Source of the DNA: Luteimonas abyssi
GTDB taxonomy: Bacteria > Pseudomonadota > Gammaproteobacteria > Xanthomonadales > Xanthomonadaceae
Reading direction: 5' to 3'
NCBI RefSeq assembly: GCF_001482195.1
Contig: NZ_KQ759763.1
Location: 1,647,321-1,711,320 of the forward strand
Length of the DNA: 64,000 nucleotides
Made by a program: the position numbers and the translations under genes. The notes beneath the pieces are model-generated. The model saw only the letters and a list, made by a program, of their open reading frames with translations, was not told the DNA's origin and did no database searches. Of this stretch, positions 1 through 7,693 are shown one piece after another (within the stretch, counting starts at the first letter, position 1; each line of letters begins with the position of its first letter).

Positions 1-70
1 ACAGCCAGCGCAACCGGGACCACGGGAGCTGACGACGACGCCTTGGCGACGTCGCCGGCGACAGCGCGGG

Positions 71-1261
71 TCAGCCGTGGCTGCCGGGTTGGCGGACCGG
101 CAACACCACCCGGAAGCGGCTGCCGACGCCCGGCTCGCTGTCGACCTCGATACGGCCGTGGTGCTTGGCGACGATGCCGTACGAGATGGACAGCCCGAGA
201 CCCGTGCCCTTCCCCACCGGCTTGGTGGTGAAGAACGGATCGAAGATCCGCGCCAGCATGTCCGGGGCGATGCCGCTGCCGGTGTCGCCGATCTCGATCC
301 AGACCGTGCCGTCGCCCAGCCCTGAGCGCACGCTGATCACGCCGCGTTCCTCGATCGCCTGGCCTGCGTTGAGCAGCAGGTTCATGAAGACCTGGTTGAG
401 CTCCGACTGCATGCACTCGATCATCGGCAGCTTGCCGTACTGCTTTTCCAGCGTGGCCTTGTAGCGCAGTTCGTTCCAGACGATGTTGAGGGTGGAATCG
501 AGCCCGGCATGCAGATCCGCCAGTTTCCAGGCGTTGTCGCGGTCCGAGCGCGAGAAGTCCTTCAGGTCGCGCACGATCCGGGTCACCCGCTCGATGCCTT
601 GGCGGGACTCGGTCAGCAGTTGCGGCAGATCGCGGCTGATGAAGTCGATGTCCAGCCGCTCGCGGGTGGCATCGATCTCGGCGCGCAGTTCGTCGGGCTC
701 GGGCGCGCGCAGGGCGCGGTCGTAGGCATCGATCAGCGCGAACAGGTTGCCCACGTACTCCTGCAGGCTGCCCAGGTTGGAGTGGACGTAGCCGATCGGA
801 TTGTTGATCTCGTGCGCGACACCGGCGGCCAGCTGACCGATCGAGGCCATCTTCTCGGCCTGCAACAGTTGCTCCTGCGCGGCGGTGAGGCGGACGTTGA
901 GTTCCTCGTGCCGGCGCAGCAGTTCCTGGTCGTCCTCGCGGATCAGGCCGGGATCCTGCAGCAGGAGCAGCAATTGGTCGTCCTGGTCGTGCAGCGCGTG
1001 CAGACGTGCGGCCAGCGTGCGACCCTCGCCGAACGACAGATAGTCGCTCCAGCGCTCCTGTGCGCGGGCCTGCTCGGGCGCGTGCGCGGGCAGCAGATCC
1101 TCGATCCGCGGGTCGGTTTCCGACCACAGCGGGTGCGAACGCCCCAGCGCCCGCGCCGACGGATTGGCGTAGACCAGCCGTCCGTCGCGCGCGTACAGCA
1201 ACACGCCCTCCTGCAGACGGTCGAGAGAGGCCAGCAGCGGCTGGGCGAGCGAAGAAGGCAT
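71..1261 (-). CDS. Sensor histidine kinase, orphan, next to flgMN
   Basis: Predicted cytoplasmic two-component sensor kinase of 396 residues with no membrane segment. A PAS-like N-terminus (about residues 5-60, LLYARDGRLVYANPSARALG) is followed by a helical linker and a HisKA dimerisation domain with phospho-acceptor His150 in GQLAAGVAHEINNP. The ATPase domain follows: N box from about residue 287 (ELNQVFMNLLLNAG), G1 IGDTGSGI, F box DPFFTTKP and G2 GKGTGLGLS, so it looks catalytically intact. ATG at 1261 is preferred; an in-frame ATG at 1303 adds 14 residues with codons unusual for this genome (TCA, CGA, CTA) and has no better ribosome site. It follows flgM and flgN on the same strand and may be co-transcribed from the flgM promoter. 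No response regulator is adjacent; the LuxR-type regulator at 19579 or FleQ are possible partners, but that is a guess. Confidence 0.9.
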   Translation of the reverse strand: MPSSLAQPLLASLDRLQEGVLLYARDGRLVYANPSARALGRSHPLWSETDPRIEDLLPAHAPEQARAQERWSDYLSFGEGRTLAARLHALHDQDDQLLLLLQDPGLIREDDQELLRRHEELNVRLTAAQEQLLQAEKMASIGQLAAGVAHEINNPIGYVHSNLGSLQEYVGNLFALIDAYDRALRAPEPDELRAEIDATRERLDIDFISRDLPQLLTESRQGIERVTRIVRDLKDFSRSDRDNAWKLADLHAGLDSTLNIVWNELRYKATLEKQYGKLPMIECMQSELNQVFMNLLLNAGQAIEERGVISVRSGLGDGTVWIEIGDTGSGIAPDMLARIFDPFFTTKPVGKGTGLGLSISYGIVAKHHGRIEVDSEPGVGSRFRVVLPVRQPGSHG

Positions 1262-1340
1262 GGGTAGGGTCACGAAGTCCGGTCGGCTTGAGCTCGACCG
1301 CATTCTAAGGCCGCTGGCGCGGCCTGCCCGAAGGCGCGGC

Positions 1341-1676
1341 TCAGGCGATCGCGAGATCGCGCGAGCGGCAGGCCTGCTCGGTGCGCCCGTGGGCGTCGTA
1401 GGCGGGCGTACTCTCGACCCGGCCGAGGTGGCGCAGCGCCCAGTTCACTTCGCGCCGGCGACGGGCCAGCAGGGCGCCGTTGGCCCGGTTCAGTTCCGCC
1501 AGCTCGCCGAGCGGTCCGGCGAGTTCGCTGCTGGGGTGGCGTTCCAGCTCGCGCAACGCGGCGAGCTTCTCGCCGGTCGAGCGCATCAGCGCCTCGACAT
1601 CGTGGCCGATCAGCGCTTCGCGCTCGTCGGCGAGCGCGATCGCCAGACGGTCCAGTCGGGCCTGTGCGTCGGACAT
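1341..1676 (-). CDS. flgN: FlgN-family flagellar export chaperone
   Basis: Encodes a 111-residue, largely helical protein with charged heptads typical of FlgN, the cytosolic chaperone that binds the hook-filament junction proteins FlgK and FlgL and delivers them to the flagellar export gate. The assignment rests on size, helical character, the C-terminal run RTEQACRSRDLAIA and position directly after flgM. Its ATG overlaps the flgM stop (ATGA at 1673-1676), so the two are translationally coupled. FlgN sequences diverge strongly, so context carries much of the weight. Confidence 0.85.
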   Translation of the reverse strand: MSDAQARLDRLAIALADEREALIGHDVEALMRSTGEKLAALRELERHPSSELAGPLGELAELNRANGALLARRRREVNWALRHLGRVESTPAYDAHGRTEQACRSRDLAIA

Positions 1677-1984
1677 CAGCCGCCCAGCTGCCCGTCCAGG
1701 TCCAGCATGCGCTGGGCGATGGCTTCGGGATCGATCCGGTACTGGCCCGAGGCGAGCGATTCGCGCACCGCCTGCACGCGCGCCTCGTCGAAGGCGGGAC
1801 GTGCGGACAGGTCGCGCTGCAGGGCCTGCAGCCCGGCGGCCTCGCCGGTCAGGCGCAGGCTGTCGGCGGCCGCCGGCGCTTCGATCGCCTTGTCGCGGGC
1901 TTCGCCGGCGCGGCCGACCTGGTTGCCGATCGGGCCTGTGCTGCGGACGGCGGGAGGGGGTGTCCCTTCGATTTTCTGGCTCAT
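1676..1984 (-). CDS. flgM: Anti-sigma-28 factor FlgM
   Basis: Encodes a 102-residue FlgM. In the family, FlgM binds FliA (sigma-28) and is exported through the completed hook-basal body, which releases late gene expression. The C-terminal half carries the conserved FliA-binding pattern ASGQYRIDPEAIAQRMLDLD, and the N-terminal half is low complexity, as expected for an intrinsically disordered secreted protein. A FliA-type promoter lies at 2028-2054 on the same strand, so FlgM is probably under control of the sigma factor it inhibits. The cognate fliA is at 50224-50973. Confidence 0.95.
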   Translation of the reverse strand: MSQKIEGTPPPAVRSTGPIGNQVGRAGEARDKAIEAPAAADSLRLTGEAAGLQALQRDLSARPAFDEARVQAVRESLASGQYRIDPEAIAQRMLDLDGQLGG

Positions 1985-2027
1985 GGCAGGGGTCCTGTCA
2001 CCAGGGTCTTGATTGGGTTCATGGCCA

Positions 2028-2054
2028 CTATCGGCCGGGTCTCGGGGTTCTTTA
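2028..2054 (-). promoter_or_regulatory. FliA (sigma-28) promoter of flgM-flgN
   Basis: On the minus strand the -35 element TAAAG is separated by exactly 14 nt from GCCGATAG (7 of 8 matches to GCCGATAA). The flgM ATG lies 43 nt downstream of the -10. Spacing equals that of every other FliA site in this window. Confidence 0.85.
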
Positions 2055-2080
2055 GCACGGCGTGGTCCTCGTCCGGACGG

Positions 2081-2749
2081 TCAGCGTCCGGCGACGATCA
2101 CATCGCCGCTGGCATCCACCACGCCCTGCACCACACGGCGGGAGGACAGGTTCTCCACGCTCACGCGTTCGCGTTCGCCGGCATCGGCGAGCGCCCGCCC
2201 GACCATGCGCACCTCGACGCCGCCGTTGCGCGAGACCAGGGCGATGGTATCGCCTCGACGCACCAGCCGCGGCGCGACCAGGTCGCCCGCCGCCAGCACG
2301 CTGCCGGCGACCAGGGTGCGGCGCGCCACCCGGCCGACCGCTTCGGCCGGATCGGCGACCGCGGCGCCGGCGACGCGGCCGGTGTCGCGCTGTTCGATCG
2401 ACAGCGTGTCCAGGGTGATCGTCTCGCCCGCCGCGACCCCACGGGCGAGCACCAGGACATCCTGGCTGCGGCGGGAGCGCACCGGCACGAACAGCCGCCA
2501 GCCGTCGGGGCAGGCGACCTCGACCGTCGCCGCGGCGGTCTGGCGCGCTTCCAGGCCGCTGGCGCAACGCGGCATGCGCAGCGCCGGATCGAGCGTGGCT
2601 TCCGCACCCGCAGGCACGCCGCTGGCGCCGAGCGCGGCGGCGCGGATCGATTCGACCGGCTGGAAGGCCGATGCGGCGGCCGATGCGGCGGCCGATCCGG
2701 CCGCGACCGACAGGAGCATCAGCAGCGCCGCGATGTGCACGATGCGCAT
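2081..2749 (-). CDS. flgA: Flagellar P-ring assembly chaperone FlgA
   Basis: Encodes a 222-residue periplasmic chaperone for P-ring (FlgI) assembly. An Ala-rich signal peptide (MRIVHIAALLMLLSVAAG) is followed by the FlgA N-domain and a C-terminal SAF-like domain with the family patterns VLVLARGVAAGETI, RRTLVAGSVL and VRRGDTIALV. The ATG at 2749 is the only start that yields a clean signal peptide; the open frame continues far upstream only because of high GC. The gene diverges from cheV and has its own sigma-54 promoter at 2858-2873. It lies upstream of flgM, which has a separate sigma-28 promoter. Confidence 0.95.
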   Translation of the reverse strand: MRIVHIAALLMLLSVAAGSAAASAAASAFQPVESIRAAALGASGVPAGAEATLDPALRMPRCASGLEARQTAAATVEVACPDGWRLFVPVRSRRSQDVLVLARGVAAGETITLDTLSIEQRDTGRVAGAAVADPAEAVGRVARRTLVAGSVLAAGDLVAPRLVRRGDTIALVSRNGGVEVRMVGRALADAGERERVSVENLSSRRVVQGVVDASGDVIVAGR

Positions 2750-2782
2750 GCGCCGGACGCCATGCGGTCGCGGGATGCGGGC

Positions 2783-2812
2783 GCAGGCGGTGTCGGTGCA
2801 GGCGGTGTCGGG
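2783..2812. repeat. Two tandem 15-bp repeats in the flgA leader
   Basis: The unit GCAGGCGGTGTCGG(T/G) occurs twice head to tail, between the flgA sigma-54 promoter and the flgA start codon, so it lies in the predicted 5' untranslated leader. Function unknown; it may be simple slippage. Confidence 0.6.
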
Positions 2813-2857
2813 GGCCGGTCGCATCGGCACTCCAGAAGAAACGGGACGCCCCATCCG

Positions 2858-2873
2858 TGCAAGCGCCGTGCCG
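2858..2873 (-). promoter_or_regulatory. Sigma-54 promoter of flgA
   Basis: The minus strand reads CGGCACGGCGCTTGCA: GG and GC are separated by 10 nt as required for a -24/-12 promoter. It stands back to back with the cheV FliA promoter, 10 bp away. Confidence 0.85.
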
Positions 2874-2883
2874 TTTCCTGCGC

Positions 2884-2910
2884 TCAAGGGGGGATGACCC
2901 CGGCCGATAC
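2884..2910 (+). promoter_or_regulatory. FliA (sigma-28) promoter of cheV, predicted leaderless
   Basis: TCAAG, 14 nt, GCCGATAC. Only 7 nt separate the -10 from the ATG at 2918, so the predicted transcription start falls on or next to the start codon. The upstream in-frame ATG at 2894 lies inside the promoter spacer and therefore cannot be the start for this transcript. Confidence 0.85.
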
Positions 2911-2917
2911 AGCGGGC

Positions 2918-3880
2918 ATGACGCAGGATCTGCTCGCACGCATCGACCAACGCACCCGGCTGGCCGGCCACAACCGTCTGGCCTTGTTGTTGTTCCGCCT
3001 CGGCGGACGCCAGCTTTTTGGCGTGAACGTCTTCAAGGTGCAGGAGGTGCTCCGTCGCCCCTGCCTGTTCCGCGTGCCCGGCCTGCCGGAGCAGTTCGCC
3101 GGCGTGGCCGATGTCCGGGGCCGCAGCGTGCCGGTGCTGGATCTGGGCCGGGCCATCGGCCATCCGGAGCGGCAGGACGACGGTCTGCCGGGGTATCTGG
3201 TGGTGACGGAATTCAATCGCTCGGTGCAGGGTTTCCTGGTCGGCGGCGTGGAGCGGATCGTCAACATCGCGGTCGAGGACATCCAGCCGCCGCCGGACCT
3301 GGGCGCCGAAGCCGGCTATCTGACGGCGGTCACCCGGCATCAGGACGAACTGATCCAGGTCATCGACGTGGAAAGCGTGCTCGCCGACATCTCCCAGGCG
3401 CGCATGGACGCCGATCTGCCCCCCGAATACGCCCTGCCCGCCGACGCGCCGCCGATGCAGGTGCTGGTGGTGGACGATTCGCGGGTGGCGCGCCAGCAGA
3501 TCCGCAGCGTGCTCGACCAGTTGGGCGTCGGCGTGACCCTGCTGTCGGACGGGCGCCAGGCGCTGGACCATCTCGTCCAGATCCATGCCGGCGGCGAACG
3601 TCCCGCCGAGCGCTACGCGATGATCGTGTCCGACATCGAGATGCCGGCGATGGACGGTTACACCCTGACGACGGAAATCCGTCGGAACCCGGCCCTGGCC
3701 GACCTGTTCGTGCTGCTGCACACCTCGTTGTCGGGCGTGTTCAACACCTCGATGGTGCAGAGCGTCGGCGCGGATGCATTCGTCGCCAAGTACAGTCCGC
3801 ACGATCTGGCCGAGCACGTGCTGCGGCGCCTGCGCGAAGTGGCCGCCACCGTCGGGATGCGGTTGTCGGAGCCGGCCTGA
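2918..3880 (+). CDS. cheV: CheV-type chemotaxis coupling protein (CheW plus receiver)
   Basis: Encodes a 320-residue CheV: an N-terminal CheW-like coupling domain (about residues 20-165, with NVFKVQEVLRRP and FAGVADVRGRSVPVLDLGRAIG) and a C-terminal receiver (about 180-315) with acidic pair VVDDS, phospho-acceptor Asp239 in IVSDIEMPAMDG and a Lys in FVAKYSP. CheV proteins link receptors to CheA and tune signalling when phosphorylated. The start is set at 2918 because homologues typically begin near LLxRIDQRTRLAGHN and because ATG 2894 falls inside the FliA promoter. No Shine-Dalgarno sequence precedes the ATG, consistent with leaderless translation. It is transcribed away from flgA and precedes flgB. 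Confidence 0.95.
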   Translation: MTQDLLARIDQRTRLAGHNRLALLLFRLGGRQLFGVNVFKVQEVLRRPCLFRVPGLPEQFAGVADVRGRSVPVLDLGRAIGHPERQDDGLPGYLVVTEFNRSVQGFLVGGVERIVNIAVEDIQPPPDLGAEAGYLTAVTRHQDELIQVIDVESVLADISQARMDADLPPEYALPADAPPMQVLVVDDSRVARQQIRSVLDQLGVGVTLLSDGRQALDHLVQIHAGGERPAERYAMIVSDIEMPAMDGYTLTTEIRRNPALADLFVLLHTSLSGVFNTSMVQSVGADAFVAKYSPHDLAEHVLRRLREVAATVGMRLSEPA

Positions 3881-3951
3881 CCGCCGCGGCGTAGCCCACC
3901 GACCCCGCTGCGGGCGGCGTGCCTTCACGGGCATCGCCGTGCGACGCGCAT

Positions 3952-3967
3952 TGGCACACCGCTTGCA
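3952..3967 (+). promoter_or_regulatory. Sigma-54 promoter of the flgB operon
   Basis: TGGCACACCGCTTGCA with GG-N10-GC spacing, 33 bp before the flgB ATG. Likely drives flgBCDEF. Confidence 0.88.
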
Positions 3968-4000
3968 TCCACCCGGACACGGTTCCGGCGGAGCATGCCG

Positions 4001-4411
4001 ATGTCCAATCCGATCTCGTCCTACCTGGGTCTGCAGGCCGACGCGCTGCCGCTGCGCGAGCAGCGCATGAAGCTGATCGCCAGCAACCTGGCCAACGCCG
4101 ACACGCCGGGCTACCAGGCTCGCGATCTCGATTTCAATGCGGCGCTCGCCGACGCGGCCCAACGCCGCCAGCACGGCGCGCCCGCGTCCACCGGCGACAC
4201 CCGCGACAACCACATTCCGCTTCCGGCGGTCCCGGGCGGCGATGCCTTCGCGGTCGCCCGCGTGGCGACCCAGGCCAGTCTGGACGGCAACACCGTCGAT
4301 CCCGATGCCGAACGCGCCGCATACGGCCGCGCGGCCCTGGAGTACCGCGCCTCGCTGAACTTCCTCGAGTCGAAGGTGCGCTCCCTCATGACCGCCATCA
4401 CCGGACAGTAA
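4001..4411 (+). CDS. flgB: Flagellar proximal rod protein FlgB
   Basis: Encodes a 136-residue proximal rod subunit exported by the flagellar type III system. It has the N-terminal rod/hook signature LIASNLANADTPGYQARDLDF and the C-terminal helix EYRASLNFLESKVRSLMTAI. A second ATG six bases upstream (3995) is in frame, but GGAG at 3990-3993 sits 7 nt from 4001 and only 1 nt from 3995, so 4001 is preferred. It is the first gene of the flgBCDEF run and sits directly behind a sigma-54 promoter. Confidence 0.96.
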   Translation: MSNPISSYLGLQADALPLREQRMKLIASNLANADTPGYQARDLDFNAALADAAQRRQHGAPASTGDTRDNHIPLPAVPGGDAFAVARVATQASLDGNTVDPDAERAAYGRAALEYRASLNFLESKVRSLMTAITGQ

Positions 4412-4416
4412 CCGCC

Positions 4417-4824
4417 ATGAGCAATCTGCCGATCTTCGACATCGCCGGCTCCGCGCTGCAGGCGCAGTCGGTGCGCATGAGCACACTGGCCAGCAATCTC
4501 GCCAACGCCGATTCCGTGGCCGGCAGTCCGGACCAGGTCTACCGCCCGCTCGAACCGGTGTTCCGCGCCACCGCGCACGGCAGCGATCCCGCCCTGACCG
4601 GGGTCGAGGTCGGCGGCATCGTCGAGCGCGGCAGCCCGCCGATCCAGCGTTACGAGCCCGGGCATCCGCTGGCCGACGAGAACGGCTACGTCTACGCGCC
4701 GGATGTGGATCCGGTCTCGCAGATGGTCAACCTGATCTCGGCCTCGCGCAGCTATCAGGCCGGCGTGGAAGTGCTCAACACCGCGAAGGAACTGGCCGTC
4801 GCGACCCTGAGCATGGGCCGCTGA
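4417..4824 (+). CDS. flgC: Flagellar proximal rod protein FlgC
   Basis: Encodes a 135-residue rod protein. The N-terminal motif STLASNLANADSVAG and the C-terminal motif DPVSQMVNLISASRSYQAGVEVLN are typical of FlgC, and the length matches the family. It starts 5 bp after the flgB stop and is followed by flgD after 23 bp, in the usual order of the rod/hook operon. Confidence 0.96.
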   Translation: MSNLPIFDIAGSALQAQSVRMSTLASNLANADSVAGSPDQVYRPLEPVFRATAHGSDPALTGVEVGGIVERGSPPIQRYEPGHPLADENGYVYAPDVDPVSQMVNLISASRSYQAGVEVLNTAKELAVATLSMGR

Positions 4825-4847
4825 ACGCCGACCACAGGACATCACCG

Positions 4848-5519
4848 ATGAGTACGATCGCCAACGATCTCTACAGCTCGCTGGGTTTGACCGGCAATGC
4901 CGGCGCCAACCAGGACCGTCGCGCCGACTCGCTCGGCCAGGCCGACTTCCTGCGCCTGATGACCGAGCAGCTGCGCCACCAGGATCCGCTCAATCCGATG
5001 GAGAACAGCGCGTTCCTGGGCCAGCTCGCCCAGTTCTCCACGGTGCAGGGCATCCAGGACCTCAACGGCATGGTCAACGGCTTCGCCGATGCGATGGCGT
5101 CGGACCAGATCCTGCGCGGCGCAGCGCTGGTGGGACGCGAGGTCCTGGTGCCCTCGGCGAAGATTCCGCTCGACGAGAGCGGCGACGCCACCGGCGTCAT
5201 CGCCGCGCCGTCGGCGGGCACGGTGAACTTCGAGGTGACCGACGCCAACGGTCAGGTGGTGCGGCGCTTCAGCGTCGCGGCCGAAGCCGCCGGCGAAGTG
5301 CCCTTCGCCTGGAACGGCCAGGGCGACGACGGCAACCGTCTGCCGCCAGGCGCCTACGGCATCACCGCGCGGCATGTCGCGGCCAACGGCGACGCCAGCA
5401 CCCTGGGCACCTACGTCCGTGGCCGCGTCGACAGCGTGTCGGTCGGCTCCGACGGCCTCTATCTCGACCTCGAACGCCTCGGCACCGCCCCGCTCGCCTA
5501 CGTGCTGCGCGTGGGCTGA
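4848..5519 (+). CDS. flgD: Flagellar hook capping/assembly scaffold FlgD
   Basis: Encodes a 223-residue hook-cap protein, needed to polymerise FlgE and discarded once the hook is complete. The N-terminal capping motif DFLRLMTEQLRHQDPLNPME (residues 34-53) is followed by AQFSTVQGIQDLN and the C-terminal FlgD Ig/Tudor region with VPFAWNGQGDDGNRLPPGAY. The length is normal for the family. It lies between flgC and flgE. Confidence 0.95.
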   Translation: MSTIANDLYSSLGLTGNAGANQDRRADSLGQADFLRLMTEQLRHQDPLNPMENSAFLGQLAQFSTVQGIQDLNGMVNGFADAMASDQILRGAALVGREVLVPSAKIPLDESGDATGVIAAPSAGTVNFEVTDANGQVVRRFSVAAEAAGEVPFAWNGQGDDGNRLPPGAYGITARHVAANGDASTLGTYVRGRVDSVSVGSDGLYLDLERLGTAPLAYVLRVG

Positions 5520-5581
5520 GCCGTCCCGCCTCCCTGCTCGATCCGCCCTTCTTCCGCGCACGACCTCCACCGGAGTCCGCC

Positions 5582-6805
5582 ATGAGTTTCAAGACCTCGC
5601 TGTCCGGCATCAACGCGGCCAACGCCAATCTCAACGTCACCGCGAACAACATCGCCAACGTCAACACCACCGGCTTCAAGGAGTCGCGGGCGGAGTTCGC
5701 GGACCTGTTCTCGTACACCTCGTACGGCCTGTCGCGCAACGCGATCGGCTCGGGCGTGAAGCTGAGCAACGTGGCGCAGCAGTTCTCCCAGGGCAACATC
5801 GACCCCACCGGGCGCAACCTCGACATGGCGATCGACGGCGAGGGCTTCTTCACCCTGAGCAAGAACGGCGCCCGCGTCTACTCGCGCGCCGGCAACTTCC
5901 AGACCAATGCGCAGGGCTTCGTCGGCACGCCGGACGGCGCCCGCCTGCAGGTGTATCCGCCGCGCGAGGGCGGCGACGGTTTCGACATCGGCCGGGTCGG
6001 CGACCTGCAGTTGCTGACCACCGACAGCCCGCCGCGCCAGACCGGCCAGGTCAACCTGATGGTCACCCTGCCCGCCGACACCCAGGCGCCCACCGTGACC
6101 CCGTTCGACCCTGCCGAACCGAACAGCTACAGCGCCTCCAGCGGCGGCGTCACCGTGTTCGATTCGCTGGGCGTGAGCCACACCCAGACCTCGTACTTCG
6201 TCAAGACCGGCACGCCGAACGAGTGGCAGGTCCACAACTACGTGGACGGCGAGCCCGCCGGCGAGCCGGTGACCCTGCGCTTCTCCGACAGCGGTGCGCT
6301 GGTGGAACCCGCCGACGGGCGCATCGCACTGGATCCGGTCACCCCGTCGACCGGTGCCGGCGTGCTGCAGATGGGCCTGAACCTGTCCGGCTCGACCCAG
6401 TACGGCGAGGAATTCCAGCTCCGCGACTCGCGCCAGGACGGCTACGCCGCCGGCAAGCTCAACGAGATCAGCATCTCGGCCGACGGCGTGGTGTTCGCGC
6501 GTTATTCCAATGGCGCCGATGCCGCGCTGGGCCAGATCGCGCTGACCACGTTCGTCAATCCGCAGGGCCTGCAGGCGCAGGGCGACAACACCTGGGCGGA
6601 GACCCATGTCTCCGGCACGCCGCGCACGGGGGCGCCCGACAGCTCGGATTTCGGCCAGATCCAGGCCGGCGCGCTGGAATCGTCCACGGTCGACCTCACC
6701 GAGCAACTGGTGAACATGATCACCGCGCAGCGCAACTTCCAGGCCAATGCGCAGATGATCTCCACCCAGGACCAGGTCACGCAGACCGTCATCAACATCC
6801 GGTGA
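5582..6805 (+). CDS. flgE: Flagellar hook protein FlgE
   Basis: Encodes a 407-residue hook subunit. The N-terminal signature NVTANNIANVNTTGFKESRAEF and the C-terminal helix TEQLVNMITAQRNFQANAQM are the conserved axial-protein ends. FlgE-specific domains lie between, including FDSLGVSHTQTSYFVK. Length is normal. GGAG lies 5 nt before the ATG (accggagtccgccATG). It is preceded by flgD and followed by flgF after 21 bp. Confidence 0.96.
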   Translation: MSFKTSLSGINAANANLNVTANNIANVNTTGFKESRAEFADLFSYTSYGLSRNAIGSGVKLSNVAQQFSQGNIDPTGRNLDMAIDGEGFFTLSKNGARVYSRAGNFQTNAQGFVGTPDGARLQVYPPREGGDGFDIGRVGDLQLLTTDSPPRQTGQVNLMVTLPADTQAPTVTPFDPAEPNSYSASSGGVTVFDSLGVSHTQTSYFVKTGTPNEWQVHNYVDGEPAGEPVTLRFSDSGALVEPADGRIALDPVTPSTGAGVLQMGLNLSGSTQYGEEFQLRDSRQDGYAAGKLNEISISADGVVFARYSNGADAALGQIALTTFVNPQGLQAQGDNTWAETHVSGTPRTGAPDSSDFGQIQAGALESSTVDLTEQLVNMITAQRNFQANAQMISTQDQVTQTVINIR

Positions 6806-6826
6806 TGACGGCGGAGGTCGCGCGTT

Positions 6827-7576
6827 ATGGATAAAGCCCTCTACATCGCCATGACCGGGGCCCGCGCCACCCTGCAGGCGCAGGGCACGGTCGCGCACAA
6901 CCTCGCCAATGCCGACAGCGCCGGCTTCAAGGCCGCGCTGGCGAACACCCGGCCTTACCGGATCGACGGCGGCGAGCACGCCTCGCGCATCGCCACCCAG
7001 CACAGCGACCAGGGCTTCGACAGCCGTGCGGGAGCGCAGCGGGTGACCGGCAATCCGCTGGACGTCTCGCTGCGCCCCGACCGCTGGCTGGCCGTGCAGA
7101 CCGCCGACGGCGGCGAGGCCTATACACGCGCCGGCAACCTGTCCCTGACGCCCAACGGGCAGTTGGTCACTGCGGGGGGGCACCCGCTGCTCGACCAGCA
7201 GGGCATGCCCATGGTCGTCCCGCCGCACCAGGCGCTGGATGTCGGACACGACGGCACGGTCTCCATCGTGCCGATGGGCGAAGGGCCGGAGACGCTGGCC
7301 ATCGTCGGCCGGATCCGGACCGTGGATGCGGCGCCGGATCGCCTGCAGCGCGGCCTCGACGGCCTGATGCGCAACGCGCAGCCGGACCTGCCGCTGGCCC
7401 AGGCACCCGGAGACGTCATGACCACAGGCGCGCTGGAAGGCAGCAATGTCGATGCGGCCGGCGCGCTGGTGCAGATGATCCAGTTGCAGCGGCAGTTCGA
7501 AATGCAGGTGAAGCTGATCCAGCGCGGCGACGACAACGCCCAGGCCGCCAACAGCCTGCTGCGCCTCGGCGGTTGA
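6827..7576 (+). CDS. flgF: Flagellar proximal rod protein FlgF
   Basis: Encodes a 249-residue proximal rod protein. It starts MDKALYIAMTGARATLQAQ, has HNLANADSAGFKAAL near the N-terminus, and ends with ALVQMIQLQRQFEMQVKLIQ, all as in FlgF. It is the last gene before a second sigma-54 promoter, so the flgB operon may end here or read through into flgG. Confidence 0.95.
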   Translation: MDKALYIAMTGARATLQAQGTVAHNLANADSAGFKAALANTRPYRIDGGEHASRIATQHSDQGFDSRAGAQRVTGNPLDVSLRPDRWLAVQTADGGEAYTRAGNLSLTPNGQLVTAGGHPLLDQQGMPMVVPPHQALDVGHDGTVSIVPMGEGPETLAIVGRIRTVDAAPDRLQRGLDGLMRNAQPDLPLAQAPGDVMTTGALEGSNVDAAGALVQMIQLQRQFEMQVKLIQRGDDNAQAANSLLRLGG

Positions 7577-7630
7577 AACGGGCGCCGGCGTCCGCCGCGA
7601 CGCCGGCGATGCCGCCTCGTTCCGGGTTTC

Positions 7631-7646
7631 CGGCACGCCGCTTGCA
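7631..7646 (+). promoter_or_regulatory. Sigma-54 promoter of flgG
   Basis: CGGCACGCCGCTTGCA with GG-N10-GC spacing, in the 117-bp gap between flgF and flgG, 47 bp before the flgG ATG. Confidence 0.87.
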
Positions 7647-7693
7647 ACTCCCTTCCACGAGGGCGCCACCGGCGCCGAACCGAGGATCCGCCC

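Noticed and set aside
2894..2896. Upstream ATG for cheV
   Set aside because: It lies within the spacer of the FliA promoter, so it would not be on that transcript; homologues begin at the 2918 ATG.
2081..4486. 801-codon minus-strand open frame
   Set aside because: Only its last 222 codons are flgA; the rest lies antisense to cheV and flgB, has no family features and reflects high GC.
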